Shown: piece after piece, positions 25,636 to 34,600 of the stretch | Numbering within the stretch: the first letter of the stretch is position 1 | Layout: every line of letters starts with the position of its first letter | DNA from: Ascidiaceihabitans sp034111945 | GTDB lineage: Bacteria > Pseudomonadota > Alphaproteobacteria > Rhodobacterales > Rhodobacteraceae | Reading direction: 5' to 3' | DNA: 64,000 nt | Assembly (NCBI GenBank): GCA_047626725.1 | Contig: JBLHSG010000023.1 | Location: 1 to 64,000, forward strand | Made by a program: the position numbers and the translations under genes | Notes under the pieces: model-generated | What the model was told of the DNA's origin: nothing | The model's input: only the letters and a program-made list of their open reading frames with translations | The model's database searches: none

Positions 25636-26745
25636 ATGCTATTGAATTTAAAGCGAAGCATTGGATTATGTTTGGCGCTTACACTGGCGGCATGCTCGAC
25701 TTTGCCACGTGGTGCTCCGGTGGATTCCGAAATTCTGAGATCAGCAAATGATCCGAATGCGGACTTCGCGATTTACCCGGTTACTCGTGCATTTTTGCCC
25801 AGCCTCAAAGAATGGCCGACAATTGGCACCCGTAGCTATGGCTGGATCGGTCATTCTCATGGGTCTTCAACTAATGTTATTCAGGCCGGTGATGTGATCA
25901 ATTTGCGCATCTGGGATAGTGAAGACAACTCGCTTTTGACTGGCATTGGTCAGCAGGCGGCGGACCTGTCCGGTTTGGTCGTCACACCCAACGGTACGAT
26001 CTTTGTGCCTTACGTCGGAAAAGTGAATGTTTCGGGGCGCTCACCGGATGCTGCCCGCGCCACAATTCAGCGCTCCTTGGAAGCGATTTCACCCTCCGCG
26101 CAAGTACAACTGACGATGGTTCAGGGTCGCGGCAATTCGGTTGATTTGGTTGGCGGTGTCGGCGCGCCCGGTAGCTTCCCTTTGCAAGGTACAGGTTACT
26201 CTGTTCTTAGCCTGATCGCTGCCGGTGGTGGCGTTTCTAACTCGTTTCAGAACCCGCAAATTCGACTGGTCCGTGGCCACGATATCTATGGCACGTCGAT
26301 CAGCAAATTGTACGATAACCCGCGTTTAGACACACGTCTGCGCGGCGGTGACAAAGTCTTTATCAAGGAAGACGACCGTTACTTTTTGTCCCTTGGTGCC
26401 GCTGGTAACGAGGCATTGCACCCGTTCACCAAAGGCGACGTGACAGCACTAGATGCGATGTCGATTGTTGGTGGTGTGAATGACGCGCGCGGCGATCCGC
26501 AGGGTATCTTGATCCTGCGTGAATATCCTGATTCAGCTGTGCGCCCTGGTGTGCGTGGACCGCGTCAGCAACGTGTCGTGTTTACCATCGATCTGACGTC
26601 GTCTGACGGTCTTTTCTCTGCTCGAAATTTCCATATCATGAACGAAGATCTTGTTTTGGTCACCGAAAGCCCGATCAACAATGCGCGCACAATTCTGGGC
26701 CTGATCGGTGCAACCTTCGGGATTGTGAATGTGGTTTCAAACTAA
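25636..26745 (+). CDS. Wza-like polysaccharide export lipoprotein
   Basis: The outer-membrane export channel for capsular or exopolysaccharide. The lipobox LAAC places lipid on Cys20. The Poly_export domain begins near VIQAGDVINLRIWD, followed by VVTPNGTIFVPYVGKV and ANSFPLQG-type SLBB repeats (VDLVGGVGAPGSFPLQG; FLSLGAAGNEALHPF). An amphipathic helix lies at the C-terminus (RTILGLIGATFGIVN). The 369 residues are close to Wza. It is divergent from the epimerase and is followed by a terminator. No Wzc-type kinase gene is in the window. Confidence 0.92.
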   Translation: MLLNLKRSIGLCLALTLAACSTLPRGAPVDSEILRSANDPNADFAIYPVTRAFLPSLKEWPTIGTRSYGWIGHSHGSSTNVIQAGDVINLRIWDSEDNSLLTGIGQQAADLSGLVVTPNGTIFVPYVGKVNVSGRSPDAARATIQRSLEAISPSAQVQLTMVQGRGNSVDLVGGVGAPGSFPLQGTGYSVLSLIAAGGGVSNSFQNPQIRLVRGHDIYGTSISKLYDNPRLDTRLRGGDKVFIKEDDRYFLSLGAAGNEALHPFTKGDVTALDAMSIVGGVNDARGDPQGILILREYPDSAVRPGVRGPRQQRVVFTIDLTSSDGLFSARNFHIMNEDLVLVTESPINNARTILGLIGATFGIVNVVSN

Positions 26746-26752
26746 GCATTTT

Positions 26753-26784
26753 GGCCCCTCCCTTTATCGGGAGGGGCCGTTTTC
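26753..26784 (+). terminator. Rho-independent terminator after the Wza-like gene
   Basis: GGCCCCTCCC and GGGAGGGGCC form a perfect ten-base stem around TTTATC, followed by GTTTTCTT. It starts seven bases after the stop. Confidence 0.9.
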
Positions 26785-26798
26785 TTAGCGCTGAATTG

Positions 26799-27413
26799 TC
26801 ACAATCTGAATTTATCCAACGTCGCGGCTGATCCGTTAAAGCTGTCTAAATCCACATCACCTGTAACGCCTGATGCTGCGCCGCTTTGGCTGTGTTGCCA
26901 GATGGTATACAGCGTCCATGCTGCTGGTAATTTGGGTTTTGTCACACCGTAATGGGCAACCCACAGCGGGCAATCTTCGAACCCTTTGGGGTTTCCGATT
27001 TTTGCGAAAAAACTGGCCGTTGTGTAAAGAAACGGCATTCGCCCAGTCGCCTTTTCAACGGTTTGAACCCACGCCAGTGCACCTGATGCGACTTGTTCGG
27101 CGCTTGCGCCACCGTCGCCTTCTAGGTCCAGCATTGGCAGTAAATCACCCTTTTGCGGTTTGGCAATTTCTAGAAAATAGTTCGCCTGTTCAACCCCGTC
27201 CAAGGTGCCACTATAAAAGTGGTACCCACCCGAGATCAGGCCGCATTTGCGTGCTTTTTCGATGTTGTCAGTGTAGTAATTGGCGGATGAGTAATGTGTG
27301 CCTTGGGTCGCCTTGACGCTTACAAAACTTTGTCCGCCTGATTTGAGTTTGGTGAAATCAACGTCGCCTTGAAAATGCGAAATATCGACACCCGTCGGGT
27401 GGGGAGTGGCCAT
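26799..27413 (-). CDS. GH25 family lysozyme-like muramidase
   Basis: A 204-residue single GH25 domain. Asp10 (VDISHFQG), the DLE motif at 96-98 (LPMLDLEGD) and YHFYSG at 64-69 are the family's active-site residues, and the end carries WQHSQSG and DVDLDSFNG. The family cuts between MurNAc and GlcNAc. No signal peptide is present, which is odd for an enzyme acting on the wall, as is its place within a polysaccharide locus. It may be released by lysis or a special secretion path, or act on a different polymer. No phage genes are nearby. Confidence 0.85.
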   Translation of the reverse strand: MATPHPTGVDISHFQGDVDFTKLKSGGQSFVSVKATQGTHYSSANYYTDNIEKARKCGLISGGYHFYSGTLDGVEQANYFLEIAKPQKGDLLPMLDLEGDGGASAEQVASGALAWVQTVEKATGRMPFLYTTASFFAKIGNPKGFEDCPLWVAHYGVTKPKLPAAWTLYTIWQHSQSGAASGVTGDVDLDSFNGSAATLDKFRL

Positions 27414-27489
27414 AATTGCCTCCTGAATGTTTCTAATGTAGGTTGATTAAGCCCGACACAAGACAATCTGGCAAGGAATAAGGTACGAC

Positions 27490-28740
27490 TTATTCTGGGA
27501 TGGCGATCTGTTTGTCGGCAGGCACCAATGCGTTGATTTGGCGTAAGTGTTCAGGCAAGCAGACGGTTAGAAAGTCATAAGTTTCAACGACGTGCTTGCG
27601 CGCATTTGGTCCGATGTGTGCAAATTTTTCCGGGTTAGCGCAGACTTCGGCCACTTGATTGGCCAATGCCACGGGATCAAAGAAATCCACCAACAAACCT
27701 GTTTCGCCGTGGCTGATTGCTTCGCGGACCGGTGCGACGTCACTGGCAACAATTGTGGCTTGCATCGACATGGATTCCAGCAACGACCAGCTCATCACAA
27801 AGGGCATTGTCAGGAAAATATGACAACGACTGATCTGGATGATTTTCTGATAGTCTTCGTAGGGCACTTGCCCCAGAAAATGTACCATATCCCAGTCCAC
27901 GCGATCGCCAACTTCGGCTTCCATCTGGCCGCGCAGCCCACCTTTGTGTTTTGATTTGCCGCCATATGACGTGTCATTACCGCCAATAACCAGAATGCGA
28001 GCGTTGGGCCGTTTGGCTTGTAAATGCGGTAGGGCGCGCATGAATTGGTGGAAACCGCGCGTGGTTTCCAGATTGCGCGACATGTAGGTCACGACCTCGT
28101 CTTTGCGACTGATCGGTTGATCAAGTCGGCCAAGTTCAAGCGTCACATCCGCGTTTGGCAACATCTGTTCCGTGCGAATACCATCGTGGCAAACATAGCC
28201 GCGATCATGGAACGATTTGGGAAAACGATCGCGCTGCCAAAACGTCGGATAATGGGCTTGATCGACGACTTCGATATTCACCAACGGCACGGTGTTGTGC
28301 GCGACCATAAGGTAGGGCGAATGTTCGGATACGGGGCTTTCGGGATCAAAGCCGACAGGTCCACCGTTGACCGAGTAGTAGTATTCGAAAAATCCAATGA
28401 CAGGGACGTCAGGATAGACTTCTTTGATAAAGGTCAATTCGCCCCAGCCGATGTGGCCGATGATGATGTCGGGGGTCCAGCCACTGTCGCGCAATTGTTT
28501 GGCAGCCATCGCAGCCCCAAACCCAGCACCGGCGGCGTTTTCCCAAGTTTTGACCAAACCATATGCGTCGTCTTTGGCGCGGTTGTGCGGTTTGTAGATG
28601 ACCTCGCGCACACCTTTGAATTTTGGCGGGTTTTTGCGCTGGGTAAGAAACACAATGTCATGTTCGCCGCTGGCCCCAAGCCATTGAACCAGTTCGCGGT
28701 ATTGGCCGGGCATGTTTTGATGAACAAACAGGAATTTCAT
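27490..28740 (-). CDS. GT4-like glycosyltransferase
   Basis: A 416-residue glycosyltransferase of the GT-B fold. The N-terminus MKFLFVHQNMPGQYREL resembles GT4 proteins; RILVIGG near 250 and MSWSLLESMSMQATIVASDVAPVREA contain the Glu-x7-Glu-like nucleotide-sugar region (LLESMS...VREA). The C-terminal helix ends with a Rossmann-type return. The acceptor is unknown; it probably adds a sugar to the neighbouring locus's polymer. It stands alone on the minus strand, with 75 bases separating it from the GH25 gene. Confidence 0.85.
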   Translation of the reverse strand: MKFLFVHQNMPGQYRELVQWLGASGEHDIVFLTQRKNPPKFKGVREVIYKPHNRAKDDAYGLVKTWENAAGAGFGAAMAAKQLRDSGWTPDIIIGHIGWGELTFIKEVYPDVPVIGFFEYYYSVNGGPVGFDPESPVSEHSPYLMVAHNTVPLVNIEVVDQAHYPTFWQRDRFPKSFHDRGYVCHDGIRTEQMLPNADVTLELGRLDQPISRKDEVVTYMSRNLETTRGFHQFMRALPHLQAKRPNARILVIGGNDTSYGGKSKHKGGLRGQMEAEVGDRVDWDMVHFLGQVPYEDYQKIIQISRCHIFLTMPFVMSWSLLESMSMQATIVASDVAPVREAISHGETGLLVDFFDPVALANQVAEVCANPEKFAHIGPNARKHVVETYDFLTVCLPEHLRQINALVPADKQIAIPE

Positions 28741-28836
28741 AAAACGGGTCTCACTCAGTGACTTTGGATAGGAATAGCGCGGCGGCGTGTTCAGATCAAT
28801 TCTGATCCCAAATCATGATGCAGTCAGGGCCAGCTT

Positions 28837-29253
28837 TTATGCGGCCAATGCAGCGTCCAGCAAGGCGCGTACTTTACGCTCGTAGGGTTCATTCACGATC
28901 CGCGAAACCTCGCGACCATTTTTCATGACAACAAGGGTCGAGCGGCGTTTGACCTTCATCCGGTTGGTCATGACCGATTGCCCGAATGTATCCCAATCGA
29001 TGTCGACAAACGTCAGATCGGCATAGGCGGGGTTTTCACCAATCAGTTTGGCAATCAGTTCCAATTTAATCTGGCAGGTCAACGACCAGCTTGCGCGCCA
29101 ATTCAGAATGACAGTTTGGTCGGTTTTGCGAATGCGATCCCAGTCTTGGGGCGTAAACGTAATCGAGGTATAGGCCTGCGCGATGTGCGGCAATGAGGTG
29201 CCAGCAATTGCACTAGCGGCGGTCATCATTAAAAAGGCACGACGGTTCATCAA
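28837..29253 (-). CDS. Tat-exported thioredoxin-like protein with SxxC motif
   Basis: A twin-arginine leader (NRRAFLMM at 3-10, hydrophobic 11-20, AQA cut near 27) precedes a thioredoxin-fold domain of about 110 residues. Where thioredoxins have WCxxC, this one has W56-S57-L58-T59-C60, so only the second cysteine remains. The rest of the fold (FVDIDWD, RSTLVVMKNGREV with cis-Pro missing) is recognisable. It may be an isomerase-like or copper/haem-related factor, or a non-redox chaperone. No neighbour suggests a partner. A second ATG at 29250 is equally possible. Confidence 0.8.
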   Translation of the reverse strand: MMNRRAFLMMTAASAIAGTSLPHIAQAYTSITFTPQDWDRIRKTDQTVILNWRASWSLTCQIKLELIAKLIGENPAYADLTFVDIDWDTFGQSVMTNRMKVKRRSTLVVMKNGREVSRIVNEPYERKVRALLDAALAA

Positions 29254-29331
29254 AGGCTCCGGTCAAATACATGGTCGCGGCGACGCTATCGTGCAAATAC
29301 GTCTCTGATAAGGCCCAAGGTTGTCTGCGTG

Positions 29332-30201
29332 TCAGGTTTTTGTCTGGCGTGACAGTTGTACCGCAAGGATGCCGACGGTGATGATCAGCACGCCAATGAC
29401 ATCGCGCACACCAAGGCGTTCCCCCAACAGCAATGCAGCGATGGCGACCCCGAAAAACGGGTTCAGGAAATGGAAGGTTGCGGCCCGCACAGCGCCGATA
29501 CGTTCAACCAGTTTGAACCAGATCCACGTGGCGAACAGACCGGGGGCAAGCGTGGTGTAAATGAATGCAATGGTCAGTTCTGGCGTGATGTTGACCACCA
29601 GCGTTTCGGTCACTGCAGATGCAACGGCAAGAATAGCGGCCCCGACCAACATTTGCAGGCCAACCACCATCATTAAATTTCCGCCAGACGATGCACCGCG
29701 CATCGACAGCGTCGCCACGGTCAATGCGGCAGCACCCATCAGGCACAATGCAACACCGCGCAAATCGACGCCGGCTTCTATCCGCGCGGACATGATGATC
29801 ACGACACCGGCAATTCCTAGGGCCAATCCAAGGATACCCAGCTTTGGCAATTTGTCGCGAAAGATGACCCAACTGGCCAGGGCAACCATCAGCGGCATGG
29901 TGGATGCGATGATCGATGCAAGCGATGCTTGAATGGTCTGCATCGCCACAAAATTCAAACCCAAATAGATCGCGTTTTGGCACAACCCAAAGATCAAAGT
30001 GGCACGCCATTGCGCACGGGTCAGAGCCCAAGTTTGCCCCAATGCACGCGCGATAATCACACCGATTATGCCAGACAGCAAAAACCGCATCGCCAGTGAG
30101 GCAAGAGGCGGCGCATCAGCCACAATAATGCGCGCTGATGAAAAGGCAGAAGACCAGATAAAGGCAAACAGCAGCCCCATGAGAATTGCGCGGATATCCA
30201 T
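29332..30201 (-). CDS. EamA/DMT-family transporter
   Basis: About ten hydrophobic segments in 289 residues form two EamA repeats (first from LLFAFIWSSAFSSAR, second from LTVATLSMRGASSGG), the plan of the drug/metabolite transporter superfamily. The substrate cannot be told; relatives export amino acids and metabolites. The start at 30201 follows GAAAGA; a longer frame lacks support. It lies alone between the thioredoxin-like gene and the HU gene. Confidence 0.85.
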   Translation of the reverse strand: MDIRAILMGLLFAFIWSSAFSSARIIVADAPPLASLAMRFLLSGIIGVIIARALGQTWALTRAQWRATLIFGLCQNAIYLGLNFVAMQTIQASLASIIASTMPLMVALASWVIFRDKLPKLGILGLALGIAGVVIIMSARIEAGVDLRGVALCLMGAAALTVATLSMRGASSGGNLMMVVGLQMLVGAAILAVASAVTETLVVNITPELTIAFIYTTLAPGLFATWIWFKLVERIGAVRAATFHFLNPFFGVAIAALLLGERLGVRDVIGVLIITVGILAVQLSRQTKT

Positions 30202-30291
30202 CTTGGGGTCTTTCTGTACCGGTGTGTTTGGCGGCACAGTTTATGAAAACACAACGGGGTGCAATGGTGTGCGGCACGCACCGTTTGGCCA

Positions 30292-30328
30292 AGAAAAAAG
30301 GGCCGCCCGTTTCTGGGCGACCCTTTTA
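30292..30328 (-). terminator. Rho-independent terminator after HU
   Basis: On the minus strand, AAAAGGGTCGCCCA pairs with CGGGCGGCCCTTTTTT around a short loop (GAAA), then TTCTT. It lies 20 bases beyond the HU gene and may serve both strands. Confidence 0.8.
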
Positions 30329-30348
30329 AAACTGAGTGGCGGGCTGAC

Positions 30349-30636
30349 TTAGCCGTTCACGCTGTCTTTCAGAGCTTTCGCGATTGTCATTTTGACAACT
30401 TTGTCCGCGTCTTTTTTGAATTGTTCGCCTGTCGCAGGGTTACGTACCATACGCTCTGGACGTTCGCGGCAATAGATTTTGCCAACGCCTGGAAGGGTGA
30501 CAGCACCGCCGCCAGATACTTCGCGTGTGATTAGGTTACAAACCGCGTCGAGTGCCGCGCCTGCTGCTTTTTTGTCTGCGCCCATATCTTCTGCCAGTGC
30601 GGCGACGAGTTGGGTTTTTGTCATCGGTTTTGCCAT
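30349..30636 (-). CDS. HU-family DNA-binding protein
   Basis: A 95-residue histone-like protein: helices at 5-40 (MTKTQLVAALAEDMGADKKAAGAALD), then the beta-arm with PGVGKIYCRERPERMVRNPATGE, where RNPATGE is the HU/IHF arm signature. It binds DNA as a dimer and compacts the nucleoid. A cysteine (C57-like, IYCRERP) in the arm base is unusual but seen in alphaproteobacterial variants. It has a strong ribosome site (GGAGACC) and its own terminator. Confidence 0.92.
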   Translation of the reverse strand: MAKPMTKTQLVAALAEDMGADKKAAGAALDAVCNLITREVSGGGAVTLPGVGKIYCRERPERMVRNPATGEQFKKDADKVVKMTIAKALKDSVNG

Positions 30637-30775
30637 TATGGTCTCCTTCGTCCGCCCGAATGTTGGGCCTCATCCGTGGAATGTAACGGAATGTTGTGGA
30701 TGAACACAACGAATAGTGGGGTCTAAAATCCTAAAATCACGTATTTTTATCGTTTTTCGGGGTGTGACGGCGGAC

Positions 30776-32239
30776 TTATAGGAACGCTGTCTCTTCAAAC
30801 GAGCGTAATTTACGACTTTGGATGCGTTCCAGCGGCATTTCGCGAAGGTGCTCCATCGCGCGAATTCCGATCATTAGGTGATTTGCGACCTGTGTTTTGT
30901 AGAAATCCGAGGCCATTCCCGGCAGTTTCAACTCACCATGCAGGGGTTTGTCAGACACGCAAAGCAACGTCCCGTAAGGCACACGGAACCGGTATCCGTT
31001 GGCTGCAATTGTCGCGCTTTCCATATCTAGCGCGACGGCGCGCGACTGTGACAGCCGTTGAACGGGACCGGATTGATCGCGCAATTCCCAATTCCGGTTG
31101 TCGATTGTCGCGACAGTTCCGGTGCGCATAATCCGCTTTAGTTCGTAACCTTCTAGCTTGGTCACCTGCGCCACGGCTGTTTCCAGCGCGATCTGGATTT
31201 CGGCTAAGGCAGGGATCGGAACCCACACTGGCAAATCGTCATCCAGAACGTGATCTTCGCGCAAGTAGGCGTGGGCCAAAACGAAATCACCCAACGCTTG
31301 AGTATTGCGCAGACCGGCACAGTGCCCAACCATCAACCACGCATGTGGGCGCAAAACCGCGATGTGATCAGTGGCTGTTTTTGCGTTCGAAGGTCCAACC
31401 CCGATATTGACCAGAGTGATCCCTGATCCATCCGCACGTTTCAGATGGTAGGTCGGCATTTGCGGCATTTTCGGCGATGGATCGAGCGTCTGATCGCCCT
31501 TGGTTATTTCTTCGTTTCCGGTGGATACAAACGCCACATATCCGCTATCGGGATCGTCTAATTGCTGACGCGCGTAGCTTTCGAATTCGGACACATAGAA
31601 TTGGTAGTTTGTGAACAAAACGTGGTTCTGAAAATGCGACGGATCAGTGGCTGTGTAATGCGACAATCGCGCCAGTGAATAGTCGACGCGCTGGGCCGTA
31701 AATGGTGCAAGCGGGCCGGTGTCGTCGGGTGACACATAAGTGCCATTCACAATATCATCGTTTGTCGTGGACAGGTCGGGCACATCAAAGAAATCGCGCA
31801 GTGTGAAATCCGCGGCCCCTTCGTGCGGCACCGTAATTGACGCGTCATTGGCCACCGCAAAGTGCACAGGGATCGGCGTATCTGACGGCCCAATCGTCAC
31901 AGTTGTGTCGTGATTTTCCAGCAGCAGACACAATTGTTGGATCAGATAATTGCGGAACAAATCGGGGCGCGTGATGGTCGTCGCATACGTGCCGGGCACG
32001 GAAACATGACCATAAGATAGCCGCGTATCGATCCGGGCAAAGCTGGTGGTTGTGATCCGCACTTCTGGATAAAATGCACGAATGCGCGCGTCAGGTGCGC
32101 CGCCAACCAATGCGGCTGAGAACTGTGTGCATAAAAATTGTGTGGCTTGCACATACAGCTCATTTAGCCGGTTAACAGCGGCGTCTGCATCGGCGAATTT
32201 TTCGGAAGCCCCAGTTTCGGGTGTCATTATTTTTGTCAT
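30776..32239 (-). CDS. amn: AMP nucleosidase
   Basis: Cleaves AMP to adenine and ribose-5-phosphate. The N-terminal regulatory-type domain covers about residues 15-190. The C-terminal nucleoside-phosphorylase fold has GVGPSNAKTATDH, WLMVGHCAGLR, VALDMESATIA and CVSDKPLHGE, matching Amn. At 487 residues it is the standard length. The downstream end of the adenine deaminase gene lies only five bases before its start, so amn is transcribed after ade in one operon. Confidence 0.95.
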   Translation of the reverse strand: MTKIMTPETGASEKFADADAAVNRLNELYVQATQFLCTQFSAALVGGAPDARIRAFYPEVRITTTSFARIDTRLSYGHVSVPGTYATTITRPDLFRNYLIQQLCLLLENHDTTVTIGPSDTPIPVHFAVANDASITVPHEGAADFTLRDFFDVPDLSTTNDDIVNGTYVSPDDTGPLAPFTAQRVDYSLARLSHYTATDPSHFQNHVLFTNYQFYVSEFESYARQQLDDPDSGYVAFVSTGNEEITKGDQTLDPSPKMPQMPTYHLKRADGSGITLVNIGVGPSNAKTATDHIAVLRPHAWLMVGHCAGLRNTQALGDFVLAHAYLREDHVLDDDLPVWVPIPALAEIQIALETAVAQVTKLEGYELKRIMRTGTVATIDNRNWELRDQSGPVQRLSQSRAVALDMESATIAANGYRFRVPYGTLLCVSDKPLHGELKLPGMASDFYKTQVANHLMIGIRAMEHLREMPLERIQSRKLRSFEETAFL

Positions 32240-32244
32240 TATAT

Positions 32245-34050
32245 TTACTCTTCGTTCGTCTCTATTACGGGTATGAATTCAAATGTGCGCACATCAACCA
32301 ACCCAAGGTCAGAGATGCGCAGTTCAGGGATAACGACCAGTGCAAGCAATGAATGTTGCATGTAGGCGTTGTTCAGTGTGCAGCCACAATCGACCATGGC
32401 GGCCATCAATTTGTCAGCTTTGGCAGCGACTGTGGTTGCGGGTTTGTCCGACATCAAACCAGCGATTGGCAGTTCAACAAGCGCCTGTTCGACGCCGTCT
32501 TTGAACAGGGTGATGCCGCCGCCAACTTCAGCCAATCGGTTGGCTGCTAGTGCCATATTTTCGCGATCTGTACCGACGACAATCATGTGATGGCTGTCGT
32601 GTGCGACGGTTGATGCCATCGCCATTGGGCCCTCGTACCCAAATCCGGACACGAACGCATTAACCACGCCGCCTGTTGCTTGATGCCGTTCAACCAGTGC
32701 AATTTGGCAGGTGTCGCCATGGCTTTGAACCAATCCGTCTTTGACCGGTAGATCGCGTTTAAGGGCTTTGGTTGGAGCTTGATTTTCGACGACACCAATC
32801 ACGTTTGCAGTGACCGAATTGGATCCTGTTGGTGCCGTAACTTCAAAATCAGTCGCACGCAGCGTTTTGCCCAAATGCACGGTTTGACGCGCAGATCTGG
32901 GCCAGTCCAGATGCGGACATGTAACGCTGATTACACCATTATTAGACGCTGTTTTTCCGCGCGCGATCACCTGTTCGATGGGTAAGGTTTTCAAATCAGA
33001 TGTCAGGATCACGTCCGCGCGCCGCCCGGGCGTAAGCGAACCAATGTCGCGTTCCAGCCCAAAATGCGTCGCCGTGTTTATCGTCGCCATTTGCAGGGCA
33101 ACAAGCGGATCACACCCACATTCAATCGCATGGCGAACGGCGCGGTTCATGTGCCCTTCGTTAACCAAAGTACCGGAATGGCAATCGTCGGTGCACAGGA
33201 TCATGTTGCGTGAATCCAGCCCCTTTTCGGTGATCGCTGTGATCTGGGTTTCGATGTCATACCACGCAGACCCAAGGCGGATCATCGACCGCATGCCTTG
33301 GCGCATCCGCGCAATCGCGTCTGCTTCGCAAGTTCCCTCATGGTCGTCAGCAGGGCCACCGGCGACGTAGGCGGCAAATGCAGGCCCCAAATCAGGTGAT
33401 GCATAGTGCCCACCGACGGTCTTACCTGCGCGTTGTGTCGCCGCCATTTCGGCCAGCATCTGAGGATCGCCGCCTGATACACCGGGAAAATTCATCATCT
33501 CGCCAAGGCCGATAATGCCGGGCCATGTCATTGCTTCGGCCACATCATCGGCGCTGATTTCGTATCCAGTGGTTTCCATTCCCGGTGCGCTGGGCGCGCA
33601 AGATGGCATTTGGGTAAAGATGTTGATGGGCTGCAATAATGCCTCGTCATGCATCAATCGCACGCCTTCCAGCCCCAGCACATTCGCGATTTCGTGGGGG
33701 TCGGTGAACATGGATGTCGTGCCATGCGGGATCACGGCGGCGGCAAATTCGGCAGGCGTTAGCATACCGGATTCGATGTGCATGTGACCGTCGCACAGAC
33801 CCGGAATCATGTATCGACCGTATGCCTCGATCACCTCGGTATTTGGTCCGATACAATGGCTGGCATCTGGCACAACGCAGGCAATGCGCCCGTGCGTGAC
33901 CGCGATGTCGTGGTTTGGCAGTGCTTCGCGCGTGTGAACATTCACCCAAATTCCGCCGCGGATTACCAGTTCGGCAGGCACGCGACCTGCGGCGGTTTCA
34001 ATCAAATGCGGGGCGACGTCGGGCCAACTTGCGGGGGTGTTGTGTTCCAT
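32245..34050 (-). CDS. ade: Adenine deaminase
   Basis: A metal-dependent amidohydrolase that turns adenine into hypoxanthine and ammonia. The motif GLCDGHMHIESGM has the metal-binding His residues; GGHYASPDLG, CTDDCHSG and the typical C-terminal ADE domain (GFGYEGPMAMASTVAHDSHHMIVVG) follow. The start at 34050 gives 601 residues; an upstream extension has no family similarity. It forms a two-gene unit with amn, so AMP can be taken to hypoxanthine in two steps. Confidence 0.95.
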   Translation of the reverse strand: MEHNTPASWPDVAPHLIETAAGRVPAELVIRGGIWVNVHTREALPNHDIAVTHGRIACVVPDASHCIGPNTEVIEAYGRYMIPGLCDGHMHIESGMLTPAEFAAAVIPHGTTSMFTDPHEIANVLGLEGVRLMHDEALLQPINIFTQMPSCAPSAPGMETTGYEISADDVAEAMTWPGIIGLGEMMNFPGVSGGDPQMLAEMAATQRAGKTVGGHYASPDLGPAFAAYVAGGPADDHEGTCEADAIARMRQGMRSMIRLGSAWYDIETQITAITEKGLDSRNMILCTDDCHSGTLVNEGHMNRAVRHAIECGCDPLVALQMATINTATHFGLERDIGSLTPGRRADVILTSDLKTLPIEQVIARGKTASNNGVISVTCPHLDWPRSARQTVHLGKTLRATDFEVTAPTGSNSVTANVIGVVENQAPTKALKRDLPVKDGLVQSHGDTCQIALVERHQATGGVVNAFVSGFGYEGPMAMASTVAHDSHHMIVVGTDRENMALAANRLAEVGGGITLFKDGVEQALVELPIAGLMSDKPATTVAAKADKLMAAMVDCGCTLNNAYMQHSLLALVVIPELRISDLGLVDVRTFEFIPVIETNEE

Positions 34051-34139
34051 GGACCGATTATTCTCAGATCGGGGGCATGTGCAAGGGGGTGCGGCCTGAG
34101 TTCTTGAAACTGTTACACTTGGCAGGCTAAAGACTGCGC

Positions 34140-34562
34140 ATGGATATTCTGATACATCACTTTCCCGAATGCGGGACATCGACCTTTACCCTGAAAATTA
34201 TTCGGGACGCGGGATATGATCCTGTCGTGAACGAATACATGAAAACGGGGTGGACAAAACCGCAGTTGCAAGAGCTGTTCGAGGCCGCAGGAATGACAGC
34301 GCGCCGTGCGTTGCGCATTCACAAAACCAACGCCAAAGAACTGGGCCTGACCAAGGATGGCGTCACCGAGGATGCGATTTTGGATGCGATGGTTTTATTC
34401 CCGAAACTGGTGAACCGCCCGATTGTCGTGTGCGAAGATGGCGTAGCACTGTGCCGCCCGTCCGAAGCGGTTTTGGATTTGCTGCCAAATTGGCCCGCTG
34501 GTCCCTATGCGGCAAAGGATGGATCACCCCTGATTGATGCAAATGGCGATCGGGTCGATTAG
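34140..34562 (+). CDS. arsC: Arsenate reductase (glutaredoxin-type ArsC)
   Basis: A 140-residue ArsC/thioredoxin-fold protein. Catalytic Cys11 is in ECGTS, Arg93-Pro94 (NRPIVV) is the conserved cis-Pro/Arg loop, and RPSEAV at 106-111 completes the arsenate-binding arginine set. It reduces arsenate with glutathione and glutaredoxin. It is divergent from ade, with 89 bases between the starts. No arsenite pump or ArsR gene is nearby, so it is a lone reductase; a Spx-like or general detoxification role is possible. Confidence 0.88.
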   Translation: MDILIHHFPECGTSTFTLKIIRDAGYDPVVNEYMKTGWTKPQLQELFEAAGMTARRALRIHKTNAKELGLTKDGVTEDAILDAMVLFPKLVNRPIVVCEDGVALCRPSEAVLDLLPNWPAGPYAAKDGSPLIDANGDRVD

Positions 34563-34600
34563 GGACTTTCGATTGCGCGGATTCGTGGCATAGTGTGTCT

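Noticed and set aside
28045..28761. A 238-residue frame opposite the GT4 gene
   Set aside because: It shadows the glycosyltransferase and lacks a start context or motif.
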